Notes under the pieces: model-generated
Told to the model about the DNA's origin: nothing
Databases searched by the model: none
Seen by the model: the letters and a program-made list of their open reading frames with translations, nothing else
Shown here: positions 7,078-15,007 of the stretch, one piece after another
Layout of the letters: each line of letters opens with the position of its first letter
How positions within the stretch are numbered: position 1 is the stretch's first letter
Assembly (NCBI GenBank): GCA_027489105.1
Contig: JAIYAJ010000008.1
Span: forward strand, 1-25,872
Direction: 5' to 3'
DNA length: 25,872 nucleotides
Source of the DNA: Zymomonas sp.
GTDB taxonomy: Bacteria > Pseudomonadota > Alphaproteobacteria > Sphingomonadales > Sphingomonadaceae
Translations under genes and position numbers: made by a program

Positions 7078-7563
7078 ATGAGTGACAGCAAATCGATGGA
7101 TGACCTGAGCGACCTGCTGTCGCTGCAGGCGGTGCAGGCCGCTCTCGTCGTCCCCAACAAAAAGGCGCTGTTCCAGCAGCTTGCTGGCGTTGCTTCGAAG
7201 CTGGTCGATGTCGATGCAAAGCTCGTCGTCGACCGGCTCGTCGAGCGCGAGCGGCTCGGTTCGACGGGTTTCGGCGCAGGTATCGCGATTCCGCACGGCA
7301 AGATCGACGGCCTCGACCGGGTCGTCGGTCTGTTCGCGCGACTCGGTAACCCGATCGACTTCGCGGCGATCGACGATCTGCCGGTCGACCTCGTCTTCCT
7401 GCTGTTGTCCCCGGTCGATGCCGGGGTCGAGCATCTCAAGGCGCTCGCCCGCGTCAGCCGGCGGATGCGCGACAAGACGTTCGTGGCGAAGCTGCGGGGC
7501 GCCGGTTCGGACGATGCGCTCTATGCGCTGTTCGCGACCGGCGAGACCCGCCACGCCGCCTGA
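7078..7563 (+). CDS. ptsN: Nitrogen-type PTS EIIA (EIIA-Ntr)
   Basis: PtsN is the terminal phosphoacceptor of the PTS-Ntr regulatory relay. It does not transport sugar; it regulates potassium, nitrogen and stress functions by protein contacts. The 161-residue EIIA domain has the phosphorylated His73 in GIAIPHGKI, preceded by RERLGSTGFG, and ends with the LARVSRRMRD helix typical of the family. It lies 20 bases after hpf and 16 bases before a thioesterase gene, so it is probably in one transcript with both. No EI-Ntr or HPr gene is in the window. Confidence 0.95.
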   Translation: MSDSKSMDDLSDLLSLQAVQAALVVPNKKALFQQLAGVASKLVDVDAKLVVDRLVERERLGSTGFGAGIAIPHGKIDGLDRVVGLFARLGNPIDFAAIDDLPVDLVFLLLSPVDAGVEHLKALARVSRRMRDKTFVAKLRGAGSDDALYALFATGETRHAA

Positions 7564-7579
7564 GCCGCCGGCGGACGGC

Positions 7580-8047
7580 ATGAGCGGAGAGACCGGCGCA
7601 GAGGCGCATTATCGTGCCCTCGAATCGCTCTACGCTGCAGCGCCGATCAACCAGCTCTTCGCCTCGCGGCTGGAAATCCCCGAAGAAGGTATGGCGCGCA
7701 TCCATTTCGAGGTGGATCCGCGCCATTATCATGCGGCGGGTGCAGCGCACGGCACCACCTATTTCAAGATGCTCGACGACGCCGCCTTCTATGCGGCCAA
7801 CAGTCTGGTCAACGACTTCTTCCTGCTGACCACGGCGTTCAACCTGCTGCTCACCCGCCCGATGAAGAAGGGGCCGATCATCGCCGAAGGGCGCTGGGTC
7901 AACGGACGGCGGCGGGTATTGGTCGCCGATGCGCGCCTGATCGACGGCGAAGGGGAAGAGGTTGCCCGCGGCACCGGTACCTTCATGCGGTCGCGCATCG
8001 CGCTGGCAAGCCTGCCCGGCTACGCCCGCCCGACCGGGAACCAATGA
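7580..8047 (+). CDS. PaaI-type hotdog-fold thioesterase
   Basis: PaaI-type thioesterases hydrolyse acyl- or aryl-CoA thioesters. The 155-residue protein fits one hotdog domain. The segment HAAGAAHGTTYFKMLDDAAF (51-70) corresponds to the conserved active-site loop and central helix of the family, usually HGG...LxDxA. A glycine-rich edge strand with GRWVNGRRRVLVADARL follows. The start ATG at 7580 was chosen because in-frame sequence upstream is the shadow of ptsN. It lies 16 bases after ptsN, and its stop overlaps the next gene (ATGA), so it is co-transcribed. Substrate unknown. Confidence 0.85.
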   Translation: MSGETGAEAHYRALESLYAAAPINQLFASRLEIPEEGMARIHFEVDPRHYHAAGAAHGTTYFKMLDDAAFYAANSLVNDFFLLTTAFNLLLTRPMKKGPIIAEGRWVNGRRRVLVADARLIDGEGEEVARGTGTFMRSRIALASLPGYARPTGNQ

Positions 8048-8382
8048 CCGAGGCCCGGCCCGCCACGGGATTGTCCGTGTCGGCCCTGATCCGCCGGACC
8101 GAAGCCGGGGGAGGCTCGGCGATGGTGCTGGCGAAGGGCGATGCGATTGCGGGGGCGATCCTCCTGCTGATGTGCGACCGAGGCCGTCCCGTCGGACTGT
8201 ACGAGCGCGTCTGGCGCTTTGAAGGGGGCTTCGGCCTGGAGCCTGTCGGCCCGTCCGATCCGAGCGAGCCGGGGGCGGCTGCGGACTATATCGCACGGCG
8301 GCGGCGCACCGATCCCGACCTGTGGGCGGTCGAGATCGACCATCCCGAGGCTTTGCAGCTCGCACGCGACTGCCTGTGCTGA
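8044..8382 (+). CDS. DUF1491 family protein
   Basis: Small cytoplasmic protein of 112 residues, of a family found mainly in alphaproteobacteria and without known function. Family marks are LSVSALIRRTEAGGGSA near the start, KGDAIAGAILL in the middle and YIARRRRTDPDLWAVEIDHP near the end. There is no signal peptide and no membrane segment. It overlaps the thioesterase stop by 4 bases, so it belongs to the hpf-ptsN transcript. No catalytic residues can be named. Confidence 0.85.
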   Translation: MTEARPATGLSVSALIRRTEAGGGSAMVLAKGDAIAGAILLLMCDRGRPVGLYERVWRFEGGFGLEPVGPSDPSEPGAAADYIARRRRTDPDLWAVEIDHPEALQLARDCLC

Positions 8383-8448
8383 AGAATTCGTCTGCGTGGC
8401 CATAGCGGCGCGACCATAGCATTGCCTGCCGATCCCAGGCTTTATCCC

Positions 8449-8463
8449 GTTCCCGGATTGTTC
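8449..8463. promoter_or_regulatory. LexA-type SOS box upstream of mmcB
   Basis: GTTC-CCGGATT-GTTC is a perfect match to the alphaproteobacterial LexA box GTTC-N7-GTTC. It ends 11 bases before the mmcB ATG, where bound LexA would block initiation. mmcB is a known SOS gene in Caulobacter. Confidence 0.85.
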
Positions 8464-8474
8464 TAGGCTGCGAC

Positions 8475-8963
8475 ATGGCCGACGCGTGTCCATCGACAGA
8501 TCCCACCCCTTCGCCGCTGGTCGCGCAGGATGTCGCGCGCGGCGTCGCCCGTCTGTTTCTGCAGGCGGAAATGACCCCGCTGCTGGAGGTTCCGCTGGGC
8601 AATGGTCGGCGGGCGGACATGATGGCGATCGATGCGCGCGGCTGCATCACCATTGTCGAGATCAAGGTGTCGCGCGCCGATCTTCTGGGCGACGGCAAGT
8701 GGCCCGACTATCTCGACTATTGCGACCGTTTCTTCTGGGCCGTTCCCGGCGGCTTCGATCTGTCGCCTTTCGAAACGGGGCATTTCCGCCCGCATTGCTG
8801 CGGACTGATCGTGGCCGACCGCTATGAGGCTGCGATCCTGCGCGATGCGCCGCACCGGCCCTTGTCCGGTGCGCGCCGCAAGGCCGAGACGCTGCGCTTC
8901 GCGCGACGCGCTGCCCGGCGCCTGTGGCCCGATCTCGATACCGCTCCGGGGAACTGCGTCTAA
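8475..8963 (+). CDS. mmcB: MmcB family DNA repair protein
   Basis: MmcB was described in Caulobacter as an SOS-induced protein needed for mitomycin C resistance. The family has a PD-(D/E)xK nuclease-like core. In this 162-residue protein the core residues are visible: Glu38 (LLEVPL), Asp48 (GRRADMMAID), and Glu62-Ile-Lys64 in ITIVEIKVSRADL. KWPDYLDYCDRFFWAVP follows, a strong family signature. A perfect SOS box sits just upstream. A 92-base gap separates it from the DUF1491 gene, so it is its own unit. It converges on the ankyrin gene with 11 bases between stops. Nuclease activity is inferred from fold residues, not shown. Confidence 0.93.
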   Translation: MADACPSTDPTPSPLVAQDVARGVARLFLQAEMTPLLEVPLGNGRRADMMAIDARGCITIVEIKVSRADLLGDGKWPDYLDYCDRFFWAVPGGFDLSPFETGHFRPHCCGLIVADRYEAAILRDAPHRPLSGARRKAETLRFARRAARRLWPDLDTAPGNCV

Positions 8964-8974
8964 GCGACGGGCTT

Positions 8975-9592
8975 TTAGAGCCCCGGACCCATTTTCGGCT
9001 TGGCGGGCGCCGTCGACTTGGTTTCCTCGATCACCTTGCTGACGGCGGCGCCGCGCGGATCTTCCTTCGCATAGTCGATCGCATTCTTGCCGGCGATCCG
9101 GTCGGCGATCTTCGGATCGGCGCCATTGGTCAGCAGCAGGCGGACCATCGGAATGTTGCGCTGCTGTACGGCGATCACCAGCGGGGTTTCGCCGCTGTTG
9201 TTCGTCGCGTTGATCTGCGCCTTCTGTCGCAGCAGCAGTTCGGCGCCTTCCTGGAAGCCGAGCAGCGCGGCTGCGTGGAGCGGGGTGTTGCCCTGTCCGT
9301 CCTTGATGTTCGGATTGGCGCCATTGCCCAGCAGGAAGCTCGACCAGGTCAGGTCGCGCCGCTTGATCGTGATCGCCAGCGCGGTTTCCCCGGTCGTGTA
9401 ATCCTTGGTGTTGACCAGCGTGGCGCCCGAACCCTGCAAGGCCTTGGTCGCCTTCTCGCCGTCCGACTGACGGACCGCGTTGAGGAAGTTGTAGCTGTCG
9501 GAAAATTGGGCGCTCGCGGGTGCGGCGCTGAGTGCGATCGCAGCGGCGGCACAGCCGATCAGGATGTGGCGGTGGATCATTTGGTGTGGCAT
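8975..9592 (-). CDS. Periplasmic ankyrin-repeat protein
   Basis: Secreted ankyrin protein of unknown partner, 205 residues. A Sec signal peptide is clear: basic n-region (MIHRHI), hydrophobic core ILIGCAAAAIALSAAP and an ASA|Q cleavage site near 28/29. About three ankyrin repeats follow (roughly 67-98, 101-131, 134-164), with GETALAI, GNTPLHAAALLG and GETPLVIAV openings, then a degenerate fourth. The tail is short, Pro- and Lys-rich. A start at 9580 (MIHRH) is about as likely; the AGGGA motif lies too close to the 9592 ATG. The gene is divergent from the Sco1 gene. Its role is presumably protein-protein contact in the periplasm. Confidence 0.88.
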   Translation of the reverse strand: MPHQMIHRHILIGCAAAAIALSAAPASAQFSDSYNFLNAVRQSDGEKATKALQGSGATLVNTKDYTTGETALAITIKRRDLTWSSFLLGNGANPNIKDGQGNTPLHAAALLGFQEGAELLLRQKAQINATNNSGETPLVIAVQQRNIPMVRLLLTNGADPKIADRIAGKNAIDYAKEDPRGAAVSKVIEETKSTAPAKPKMGPGL

Positions 9593-9636
9593 GTCCCTGT
9601 TATGAAACGCGCTTGCATGGGCGCCAATAGCAAAGC

Positions 9637-10263
9637 ATGGCTGGCCTTACCATGAACAAAGCGACCTTCTCCTTCTGGCGTGGCGTGTCGGCCGCCCTGG
9701 CGCTGGCTCTGGTCGCGCCGCTCGCCGGGTGCAGCCCGGCCGCCGAAAAGCCGCCGCTTGCGGATTCGGGCATCGGCGGCGCCTTCGCGCTGACCGATCA
9801 GGACGGGCGCAAGCTATCCGACAGCGATTTTGCCGGCAAATATAGGCTGATCTATTTCGGCTATACCTTCTGCCCCGATGTCTGCCCGGTCGATGTCCAG
9901 ATCCTCATGAAGGGCTATCGTGCGCTCGAGGCCAGTGATCCCTCTCTGGCGGCGAAGATCCAGCCGATCTTCATCACCGTCGATCCCGAGCGCGACACGC
10001 CCGCCGTCCTCAAGCAGTTCGTCGGCGCCTTCCATCCCAAGCTGATCGGCCTTACCGGCACCCCGGCGGAGATTGCGGCGGTCGCCAAGAAATTCGCAAT
10101 CTATTATCGCAAGCAACCGGCTGCCGCCGGATCCAACGCCTATCTGGTCGACCATAGTCGTCAGGCGATGCTGTTCGGCCCCAAGGGCGAGCCGCTGGCG
10201 CTGATCACCCAGGACAAGGATGCGGCAGCGGTCGTTTCCGATCTCAAGCGCTGGGCGAAATGA
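9637..10263 (+). CDS. SCO1/SenC-family lipoprotein (copper chaperone)
   Basis: Sco1 proteins deliver copper to the CuA site of cytochrome c oxidase or act as thiol-disulfide reductases in the periplasm. The 208-residue protein has a lipoprotein signal ending in the lipobox LAGC (lipidated Cys32), then a thioredoxin-like domain. The copper-binding pair CPDVC (Cys79, Cys83) and the distant His173 in YLVDHSRQ, which completes the site, are all present. [10 protein letters not shown] is another family motif. The ATG at 9652 (MNKATF) may be the true start. Its stop overlaps the next gene's start (ATGA). No cytochrome oxidase genes are nearby. Confidence 0.93.
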   Translation: MAGLTMNKATFSFWRGVSAALALALVAPLAGCSPAAEKPPLADSGIGGAFALTDQDGRKLSDSDFAGKYRLIYFGYTFCPDVCPVDVQILMKGYRALEASDPSLAAKIQPIFITVDPERDTPAVLKQFVGAFHPKLIGLTGTPAEIAAVAKKFAIYYRKQPAAAGSNAYLVDHSRQAMLFGPKGEPLALITQDKDAAAVVSDLKRWAK

Positions 10264-10703
10264 CACCGGCTTCCCGGCCCTTCTGGGAGACGAAGCGGCT
10301 CGACGAGATGACGCGTGCCGAATGGGAATCGCTCTGTGACGGCTGCGGAAAATGCTGCCTTCACAAGCTGGAGGATGAGGACACGGGCGAGCTTCTGCCG
10401 ACCAACGTCGCCTGCCGGCTGCTCGATCGCCGCTCAGGACTGTGCAAGGATTACAAGAACCGCCGGGTGCATGTGCCCGAATGCGTGCGCCTGACCCCGC
10501 GCCTTGTCGAGGAGATTGACTGGCTGCCTTCGACCTGCGCCTATCGGCTGCTCGGCGAGGGGCAGGGGCTGCCCGAGTGGCATCCGCTGGTGACGGGTGA
10601 TCCGGAGTCGGTGCACCGGGCGGGCATATCGGTGCGCGGCTGGACGGTGTCGGAGGACGAGGCGGGCGACCTCGAACATCATCTCGTCGAGCGCGAGCTG
10701 TAA
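10260..10703 (+). CDS. YcgN-family cysteine cluster protein (UPF0260)
   Basis: Small cytoplasmic protein of 147 residues with the cysteine-cluster motif of the UPF0260/YkgJ group, thought to bind zinc or an Fe-S cluster. The function is unknown. The cysteines are Cys26, Cys29, Cys32, Cys33 in LCDGCGKCC, then Cys52, Cys62, Cys75 and Cys93. The surrounding [15 protein letters not shown] and VPECVRLTP are typical of YcgN. It overlaps the Sco1 stop by 4 bases, so the two are co-translated. The metallopeptidase gene starts 10 bases downstream. Confidence 0.9.
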   Translation: MTPASRPFWETKRLDEMTRAEWESLCDGCGKCCLHKLEDEDTGELLPTNVACRLLDRRSGLCKDYKNRRVHVPECVRLTPRLVEEIDWLPSTCAYRLLGEGQGLPEWHPLVTGDPESVHRAGISVRGWTVSEDEAGDLEHHLVEREL

Positions 10704-10713
10704 CGGGTTCGCC

Positions 10714-11472
10714 ATGCCGCCGACCGACATGATCTGGGATAAGGCGGCGTTGATCTTCCGCCGCCGTTCCCCCACGCAACTCTCGTTCGAATCCGGCGGA
10801 CGGTCGCGTCCGCTGGAAGTCCGCCGCATGGCGCAGGCCCGGCGGATGCGGCTTAGCGTCGACCCGCGCGACGGGGGCGTGCGGCTGATCCTCCCGCCCC
10901 GTGCGTCGATGAAGGCGGCGCTGGCCTGGGTCGAAAGCAAGCGCGGCTGGATCGAGGCGGCGCTGGATGCGCTGCCCAAGGCGCAGCCGATCAGGCCGGG
11001 CATGATCATCACCGTCGCGGGAGAGCCCTTGCGCGTCGAAATCGCTGCGAAGGGGCGGATCACCCGACGCGACGGCGATGTGCTGCTCGTGCCCGGTCCG
11101 GAAGAGCTGATCGGTCCGCGCGTCCTGCGCTGGCTGCGCGCGCAGGCGCTGGAGCGACTGGAGGCGGAGACGCGCCGTTTTGCGGCGCTGGCCGGCGTGA
11201 GCGTCGCCCGCGTTGCGGTCGGCGATCCGCGCGCCCGCTGGGGCAGCTGCTCGGCCAGCGGCGACATACGCTATAGCTGGCGGCTGATCCTCGCCCCGCC
11301 CGCCGTGCTGGAGGCGACGGTGGCGCATGAGGTCGCACACCGGCTGCATATGGACCACAGCGCACGCTTCCATGCGGCGGTCGAACGGCTGCTCGGGCGG
11401 TCTCCCGATGCGGAACGCGAATGGCTCCGCACCCAGGGGCGCGATCTTTACTGGTTGGGCCGGGCGCCCTGA
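10714..11472 (+). CDS. YgjP-type zinc metallopeptidase (DUF45, SprT/WLM-like)
   Basis: Predicted cytoplasmic zinc metalloprotease of the YgjP/DUF45 group, 252 residues. The zinc motif HEVAH (205-209) is followed by LHMDHSARFH, which supplies the third ligand. RWGSCSASGDIRYSWRLILAP upstream is the family signature (WGSC at 176-179). No signal peptide or membrane helix. The start ATG is 10 bases after the YcgN stop; an in-frame ATG at 10729 (MIWDKA) is an alternative. Its 3' end overlaps the convergent PBP gene by 25 bases. Substrate unknown. Confidence 0.9.
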   Translation: MPPTDMIWDKAALIFRRRSPTQLSFESGGRSRPLEVRRMAQARRMRLSVDPRDGGVRLILPPRASMKAALAWVESKRGWIEAALDALPKAQPIRPGMIITVAGEPLRVEIAAKGRITRRDGDVLLVPGPEELIGPRVLRWLRAQALERLEAETRRFAALAGVSVARVAVGDPRARWGSCSASGDIRYSWRLILAPPAVLEATVAHEVAHRLHMDHSARFHAAVERLLGRSPDAEREWLRTQGRDLYWLGRAP

Positions 11473-13595
11473 CGCGGCTTCGGCGCGTCGAGTCCGTTCA
11501 GAAAGTCCGATCCGAGCGCCGGCTTCTGCGGCTGAGCAGGGGTGGGTGCGCGCGTGGATGGTGTCGCGACAGGAGGCGTACGGGCGGCTGCGGGTTGCGC
11601 GGCCGGGCGGGCCGGCGGGATGAGCGAGGCCGGGCCGGCCTGCGGCTCGAACCCGTCTTCCGGATCGGCCTGGGGTTCCTGACCTGGGTCGACCGCTTCG
11701 CCCTCGGGGGCGAACAGGCTCTCGTCGGGAGTACCGAAAAAGGCCTCGTCGTCGGGCTCGATCTGGAACTCGGGAAGAGTGACCTGCGTCTCGAACTGTT
11801 CGACGGGGCGCTTCGATACCGCGACGCGCATGAAGTCGGCGAAGGCGCGGGCCGGTGCGCGACCACCTTGCAGGCCCGAAACGGCTTTGGCGTCGTCGCG
11901 GCCCATCCACACGCCGGTGGTGATCCCCGACGAGAAGCCGAGGAACCAGCCATCCTTGTTGGACGAGGTCGTGCCGGTCTTGCCGGCGACGGGGCGGCCG
12001 ATCTGGGCTGCGCGTGCGGTGCCGGTGTTGACCGCGGTCTGGAGCAGATCGGTCATTTCGGCGGCGACCCAGGGGGCGACCAGTACGCGATTATCGTCGG
12101 CGCGATGCTCGTAGAGCATATCGCCCTTGGCGGTGGTCACCTTGACGATGCCATAAGGCACCACTGCGACGCCCTTGCGCGCCACGGCGGCAAAGGCCCG
12201 GGTCATGTCGATCAGGCGGACGTCGGACGTGCCGAGGACCATCGAGGGGTGGGTGTTGAGCTTGGAGCCGATCCCGAAGCGCCGGGCCATGTCGGCGACG
12301 GTGTCGAACCCGACTTCCCGGCCCAGCTTGGCAGCGACGGTGTTGACGGAAAAGGCGAAGGCGGTGCGGATATCGATCGGTCCGGCGAACTCGCGGTTGC
12401 TGTTGCGCGGGCTCCAGCCGTCGATGTCGACCGGCTCGTCGACCACGGCGGTGTCGGGCTTCATTCCGGCTTCGAGCGCAGCAAGATAGACGAACAGCTT
12501 GAAAGCGGAACCCGGCTGCCGTTCCGCCTGGGTCGCCCGGTTATAGATCGAACTCACATAGTCGCGGCCGCCGACCATCGCGCGCACCGCGCCGTCGCGG
12601 TCGAGTGCGACAAGAGCGCCTTGCGTCCCCGCCGGCGCATTGGCGCGGATCGCGGCATCGGCGGCCTTCTGCATTTCCGGATCGATCGTCGTCCAGACGT
12701 CGATCGGCTCGACCTGCTCTTCGACGAGTTCATCGAGCTGTGCGAGCGCCCAGTCGGTGAAATAGCGGACGGCATTCTGGTCGCGCTCGGGCGCGAGGCG
12801 GACCTTCGACAGATCGACCTGCTCGGCCTGCGACGGGGTGATCGCGCCGGCATCCTGCATCACCTCGAGCACCACCTTGGCGCGGCCGATGGCGGCCTCG
12901 CGATCGGCGGTGGGCGAATAATGCGACGGCGCCTTGACGAGGCCAGCGATGATAGCGCTTTCGCCCAGGCTCAGCGTCGTCGCACTATGGTCGAAGAATT
13001 TGCGCGATGCCGCGTCGATGCCATAGGCGCCGCCGCCGAAATAGACCCGGTTCAGATAGAGTTCGAGGATCTGTTCCTTGGAGAATTTGCGCTCCATGGC
13101 GAGCGCCAGGATGATCTCCCGGAACTTCCGACCGAAGCTGTAGGCGTTGGTCAGGAAGATGTTGCGGGCGAGCTGTTGCGTGATCGTCGAGGCGCCCTGC
13201 AGCCGCCGGCCTTCGCCCTGCCGCTGGAAGGCCAGCCAGGCTGCGCGCGCCATGCCGATCGGGTCGATGCCGGGGTGCATATAGTAGCGGCGGTCCTCGA
13301 CGGCGACCATCGCCTTCTTCATGTCGTCGGGAATCTGCGCGACCGGCAGCCAGTCGCCATAGCTCGGCCCGAGCGAGACGATCACCGAGCCGTCGGCCGC
13401 GCGAACGCGCACCATCTGACCGTTGGGGCTCGATTTGAGTTCCTCGAAGCCCGGCAGCGAGGCCATGGCGATGATCACGGCGATGACCAGCGCACCCAGC
13501 CCGGCGAGCGCGGCAAAGAGGCTGATCTTGAGAAATTTGCGAAGCCAGCCCATGCGGCGGTTCGGATCCTTGGTTGTCTTGGCGCTGCTGGACAT
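11448..13595 (-). CDS. Bifunctional class A penicillin-binding protein (PBP1A family)
   Basis: Membrane-anchored peptidoglycan synthase with glycosyltransferase and transpeptidase domains, 715 residues. An N-terminal anchor spans about 21-44. The glycosyltransferase domain has the catalytic Glu100 in VAVEDRRYYMHPGID and the motif QGASTITQQLARN (133-145). The transpeptidase domain shows SxxK (Ser363-Lys366, PGSAFK), SxN (Ser416-Asn418) and KTGT (539-542). A Pro/Ala-rich, low-complexity tail runs from about 610 to the end and contains acidic patches. The start follows a short cytoplasmic basic segment. It converges on and overlaps the metallopeptidase gene. mrcA-type oligonucleotide-binding inserts are not obvious, so PBP1A versus PBP1C-like subclass is tentative. 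Confidence 0.93.
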   Translation of the reverse strand: MSSSAKTTKDPNRRMGWLRKFLKISLFAALAGLGALVIAVIIAMASLPGFEELKSSPNGQMVRVRAADGSVIVSLGPSYGDWLPVAQIPDDMKKAMVAVEDRRYYMHPGIDPIGMARAAWLAFQRQGEGRRLQGASTITQQLARNIFLTNAYSFGRKFREIILALAMERKFSKEQILELYLNRVYFGGGAYGIDAASRKFFDHSATTLSLGESAIIAGLVKAPSHYSPTADREAAIGRAKVVLEVMQDAGAITPSQAEQVDLSKVRLAPERDQNAVRYFTDWALAQLDELVEEQVEPIDVWTTIDPEMQKAADAAIRANAPAGTQGALVALDRDGAVRAMVGGRDYVSSIYNRATQAERQPGSAFKLFVYLAALEAGMKPDTAVVDEPVDIDGWSPRNSNREFAGPIDIRTAFAFSVNTVAAKLGREVGFDTVADMARRFGIGSKLNTHPSMVLGTSDVRLIDMTRAFAAVARKGVAVVPYGIVKVTTAKGDMLYEHRADDNRVLVAPWVAAEMTDLLQTAVNTGTARAAQIGRPVAGKTGTTSSNKDGWFLGFSSGITTGVWMGRDDAKAVSGLQGGRAPARAFADFMRVAVSKRPVEQFETQVTLPEFQIEPDDEAFFGTPDESLFAPEGEAVDPGQEPQADPEDGFEPQAGPASLIPPARPAAQPAAARTPPVATPSTRAPTPAQPQKPALGSDFLNGLDAPKPRQGARPNQ

Positions 13596-13717
13596 CGGCT
13601 GATGTCCGATTAGCGCCTATCCCGACCGCTGCCAAGCGCATCGCCGGTGCTTTTCCACCGGGTGACGGCCGAATCCGACGAGCGACATGGGCCGATCGCT
13701 CGACTGGCCAGCAGGGG

Positions 13718-14110
13718 TCAGTCGGTTTCCAGGTCGATCGACGCCGAATTGATGCAATAGCGCAGGCCGTGCGGACCGGGGCCGTCCGGGAAGACATGGC
13801 CCAGATGCCCGTCGCACCGTGCGCAGCGGACTTCGGTGCGGACCATCCCATGGCTGGTGTCGACATATTCGCTGATCGAGCGTTCGGCCGCCGGTTCGGT
13901 GAAACTCGGCCAGCCGCAACCCGAGTCATATTTGCTGTCGCTGCTGAACAGCAGCTCGCCGCAGCCTGCGCAGCGATACGCGCCCGCGTCCTTGGCATTC
14001 CAATATTTTCCGGTGAAGGCGCGCTCGGTTCCGGCCTGGCGGAGCACATGATATTGCTCCGGGGTCAGCCGCGCCTGCCATTCCTCGTCGCTGAGTTCGA
14101 ACTTGTCCAT
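13718..14110 (-). CDS. msrB: Peptide-methionine (R)-S-oxide reductase
   Basis: MsrB repairs the R form of methionine sulfoxide in proteins. The 130-residue protein has the four zinc cysteines (Cys47, Cys50 in CAGC; Cys96, Cys99 in CARC), the SGCGWPSF motif (Cys65), and the catalytic Cys119 in [10 protein letters not shown]. The open frame continues upstream to 14341, but homology begins at [12 protein letters not shown], so the ATG at 14110 is chosen. It stands alone, 122 bases below the PBP gene start. A CRP-like palindrome is 66 bases upstream. Confidence 0.96.
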   Translation of the reverse strand: MDKFELSDEEWQARLTPEQYHVLRQAGTERAFTGKYWNAKDAGAYRCAGCGELLFSSDSKYDSGCGWPSFTEPAAERSISEYVDTSHGMVRTEVRCARCDGHLGHVFPDGPGPHGLRYCINSASIDLETD

Positions 14111-14175
14111 GACGCCAATGTGGTGCCGACCCTCCATCGGGTCAAGCATCGGCGCTGTAAGGCAAAGCGGGTCGC

Positions 14176-14191
14176 TGTGATGCGCATCACT
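14176..14191. promoter_or_regulatory. CRP/FNR-family-like operator upstream of msrB
   Basis: TGTGA-TGCGCA-TCACT matches the CRP consensus TGTGA-N6-TCACA at 9 of 10 fixed positions. The inner 14 bases (14177-14190) form a perfect palindrome. The site is 66 bases upstream of the msrB ATG. The regulator is unknown; none is encoded nearby. Confidence 0.45.
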
Positions 14192-14328
14192 GCCTGCGAA
14201 GCGCGCAGCGGCTATCCGATGGCTCGGCGTTGCATGGCGTCCGGGTTGTTGCGTTGGCGTCGGGGGCGCAGGGGAATCGCCCCCATCCGCGCAATGTGGC
14301 GTGAATCGGGTAGCGTGGAATCGGGCGA

Positions 14329-14358
14329 GCCCGGCGATCAAGGCCTCGATCGCCGGGC
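14329..14358 (-). terminator. 11-bp perfect hairpin downstream of the YdcH-like gene
   Basis: Arms GCCCGGCGATC and GATCGCCGGGC with an 8-base loop that itself contains AGGCCT. It begins 36 bases past the YdcH stop. There is no T tract on either strand, so it is either a factor-assisted end or an mRNA-stabilising structure. Confidence 0.5.
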
Positions 14359-14393
14359 AGCCATATCCGGCCCTGCGAACCGTCTTCTTCGGA

Positions 14394-14570
14394 TCAGGCG
14401 ATGCCGCCAGTGTCGGCGCGCCACGCGCCGATCTGATAGCGCATCATGCTACGGACCCTCTTCAACCGGGCAATCTCGCTGTCGGGCCGGTGCCGACTGC
14501 GATGGTCGGCGATCATGGCGTTCAGCCGGGCATGCTCACGTTCCATATAACGGACAAATCGATCCGACAT
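14394..14570 (-). CDS. YdcH family small protein (DUF465)
   Basis: 58-residue protein, all helical and highly charged ([20 protein letters not shown] at the start), like DUF465/YdcH proteins that form short coiled coils. The function is unknown. The ATG at 14570 is preceded by a good AAGGAGA Shine-Dalgarno 7 bases upstream, which favours it over the in-frame ATG at 14615. The C-terminal half [16 protein letters not shown] keeps the usual Leu-Lys...Asp-x-I pattern loosely. Single gene between msrB and the epimerase gene. Confidence 0.78.
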   Translation of the reverse strand: MSDRFVRYMEREHARLNAMIADHRSRHRPDSEIARLKRVRSMMRYQIGAWRADTGGIA

Positions 14571-15007
14571 GGTCGTCTCTCCTTTCAGGCTGAGAGAAGT
14601 AAGAGCGTTAAGCACCTCATCCTGTCATCCCCGCGATCCGCACAGCGGACAGCCTCCCGGGGATCGTGACGTCCCCTTGTTGCCATGATCCCGGACTTTG
14701 CCATGGCGAGTCAATGGGCGCCTGTAAGCCATTGATCTCAATCGTTTTGAAACCACGACGAGCTGACCGTGCCTGCGGCATGTCGCGCCGAGATGAGTCA
14801 GGGGTGCGATCAGTGGCGGATAAATTGGCGTAGCAAATGATTGAAAGGGGGTGTTTTTCAGCTTCATCGCCTCAGAACGACGTCAGCGCGACTCGACATC
14901 GCCGCGACTGCTTCCGCCGGACTGGATGATTGCGCCCCATTTTCGTCGCGCAGCCCCTTCGGATGCTGTGGCTACGGCCTGCACATGGCCGGATCCGTCA
15001 TTGGGTG
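14571..15007. other. 437-base gap upstream of the YdcH-like gene
   Basis: No convincing gene on either strand. The part at about 14690-14880 is clearly more AT-rich than its surroundings and includes CTGTAAGCCATTGATCTCAA at 14722-14741 and TGATTGAAAGGGGGTGTTTT. A 7-bp inverted repeat (ATCCCCG/CGGGGAT) lies near 14628-14665. The YdcH promoter must be here. It could be a decayed insertion, but no coding remnant was recognised. Confidence 0.45.

Larger units (their letters stand above)
14111..14393. other. msrB upstream region
   Basis: 283 bases without a supportable gene. It holds the CRP-like palindrome at 14177-14190 and the long hairpin at 14329-14358. The rest is GC-rich with short repeats of GGCGT and CGGGC type. 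Long frames here are extensions of shadows. Confidence 0.5.

Noticed and set aside
10785..10800. GTTCGAATCC, like a tRNA T-loop
   Set aside because: Inside the metallopeptidase gene; no acceptor stem, anticodon arm or CCA could be placed around it.
9814..11910. 698-residue open frame on the minus strand
   Set aside because: Crosses Sco1, YcgN, the metallopeptidase and part of the PBP, all with clear motifs; Arg/Pro-rich and featureless.
11421..13613. 730-residue open frame on the plus strand across the PBP gene
   Set aside because: Antisense shadow of a GC-rich gene. The translation is rich in Gly, Arg, Asp and His without family motifs, while the minus strand has all PBP motifs.
14625..14867. 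80-residue minus-strand frame in the gap near YdcH
   Set aside because: No Shine-Dalgarno, no recognisable motif, odd composition; spans the AT-rich patch by chance.
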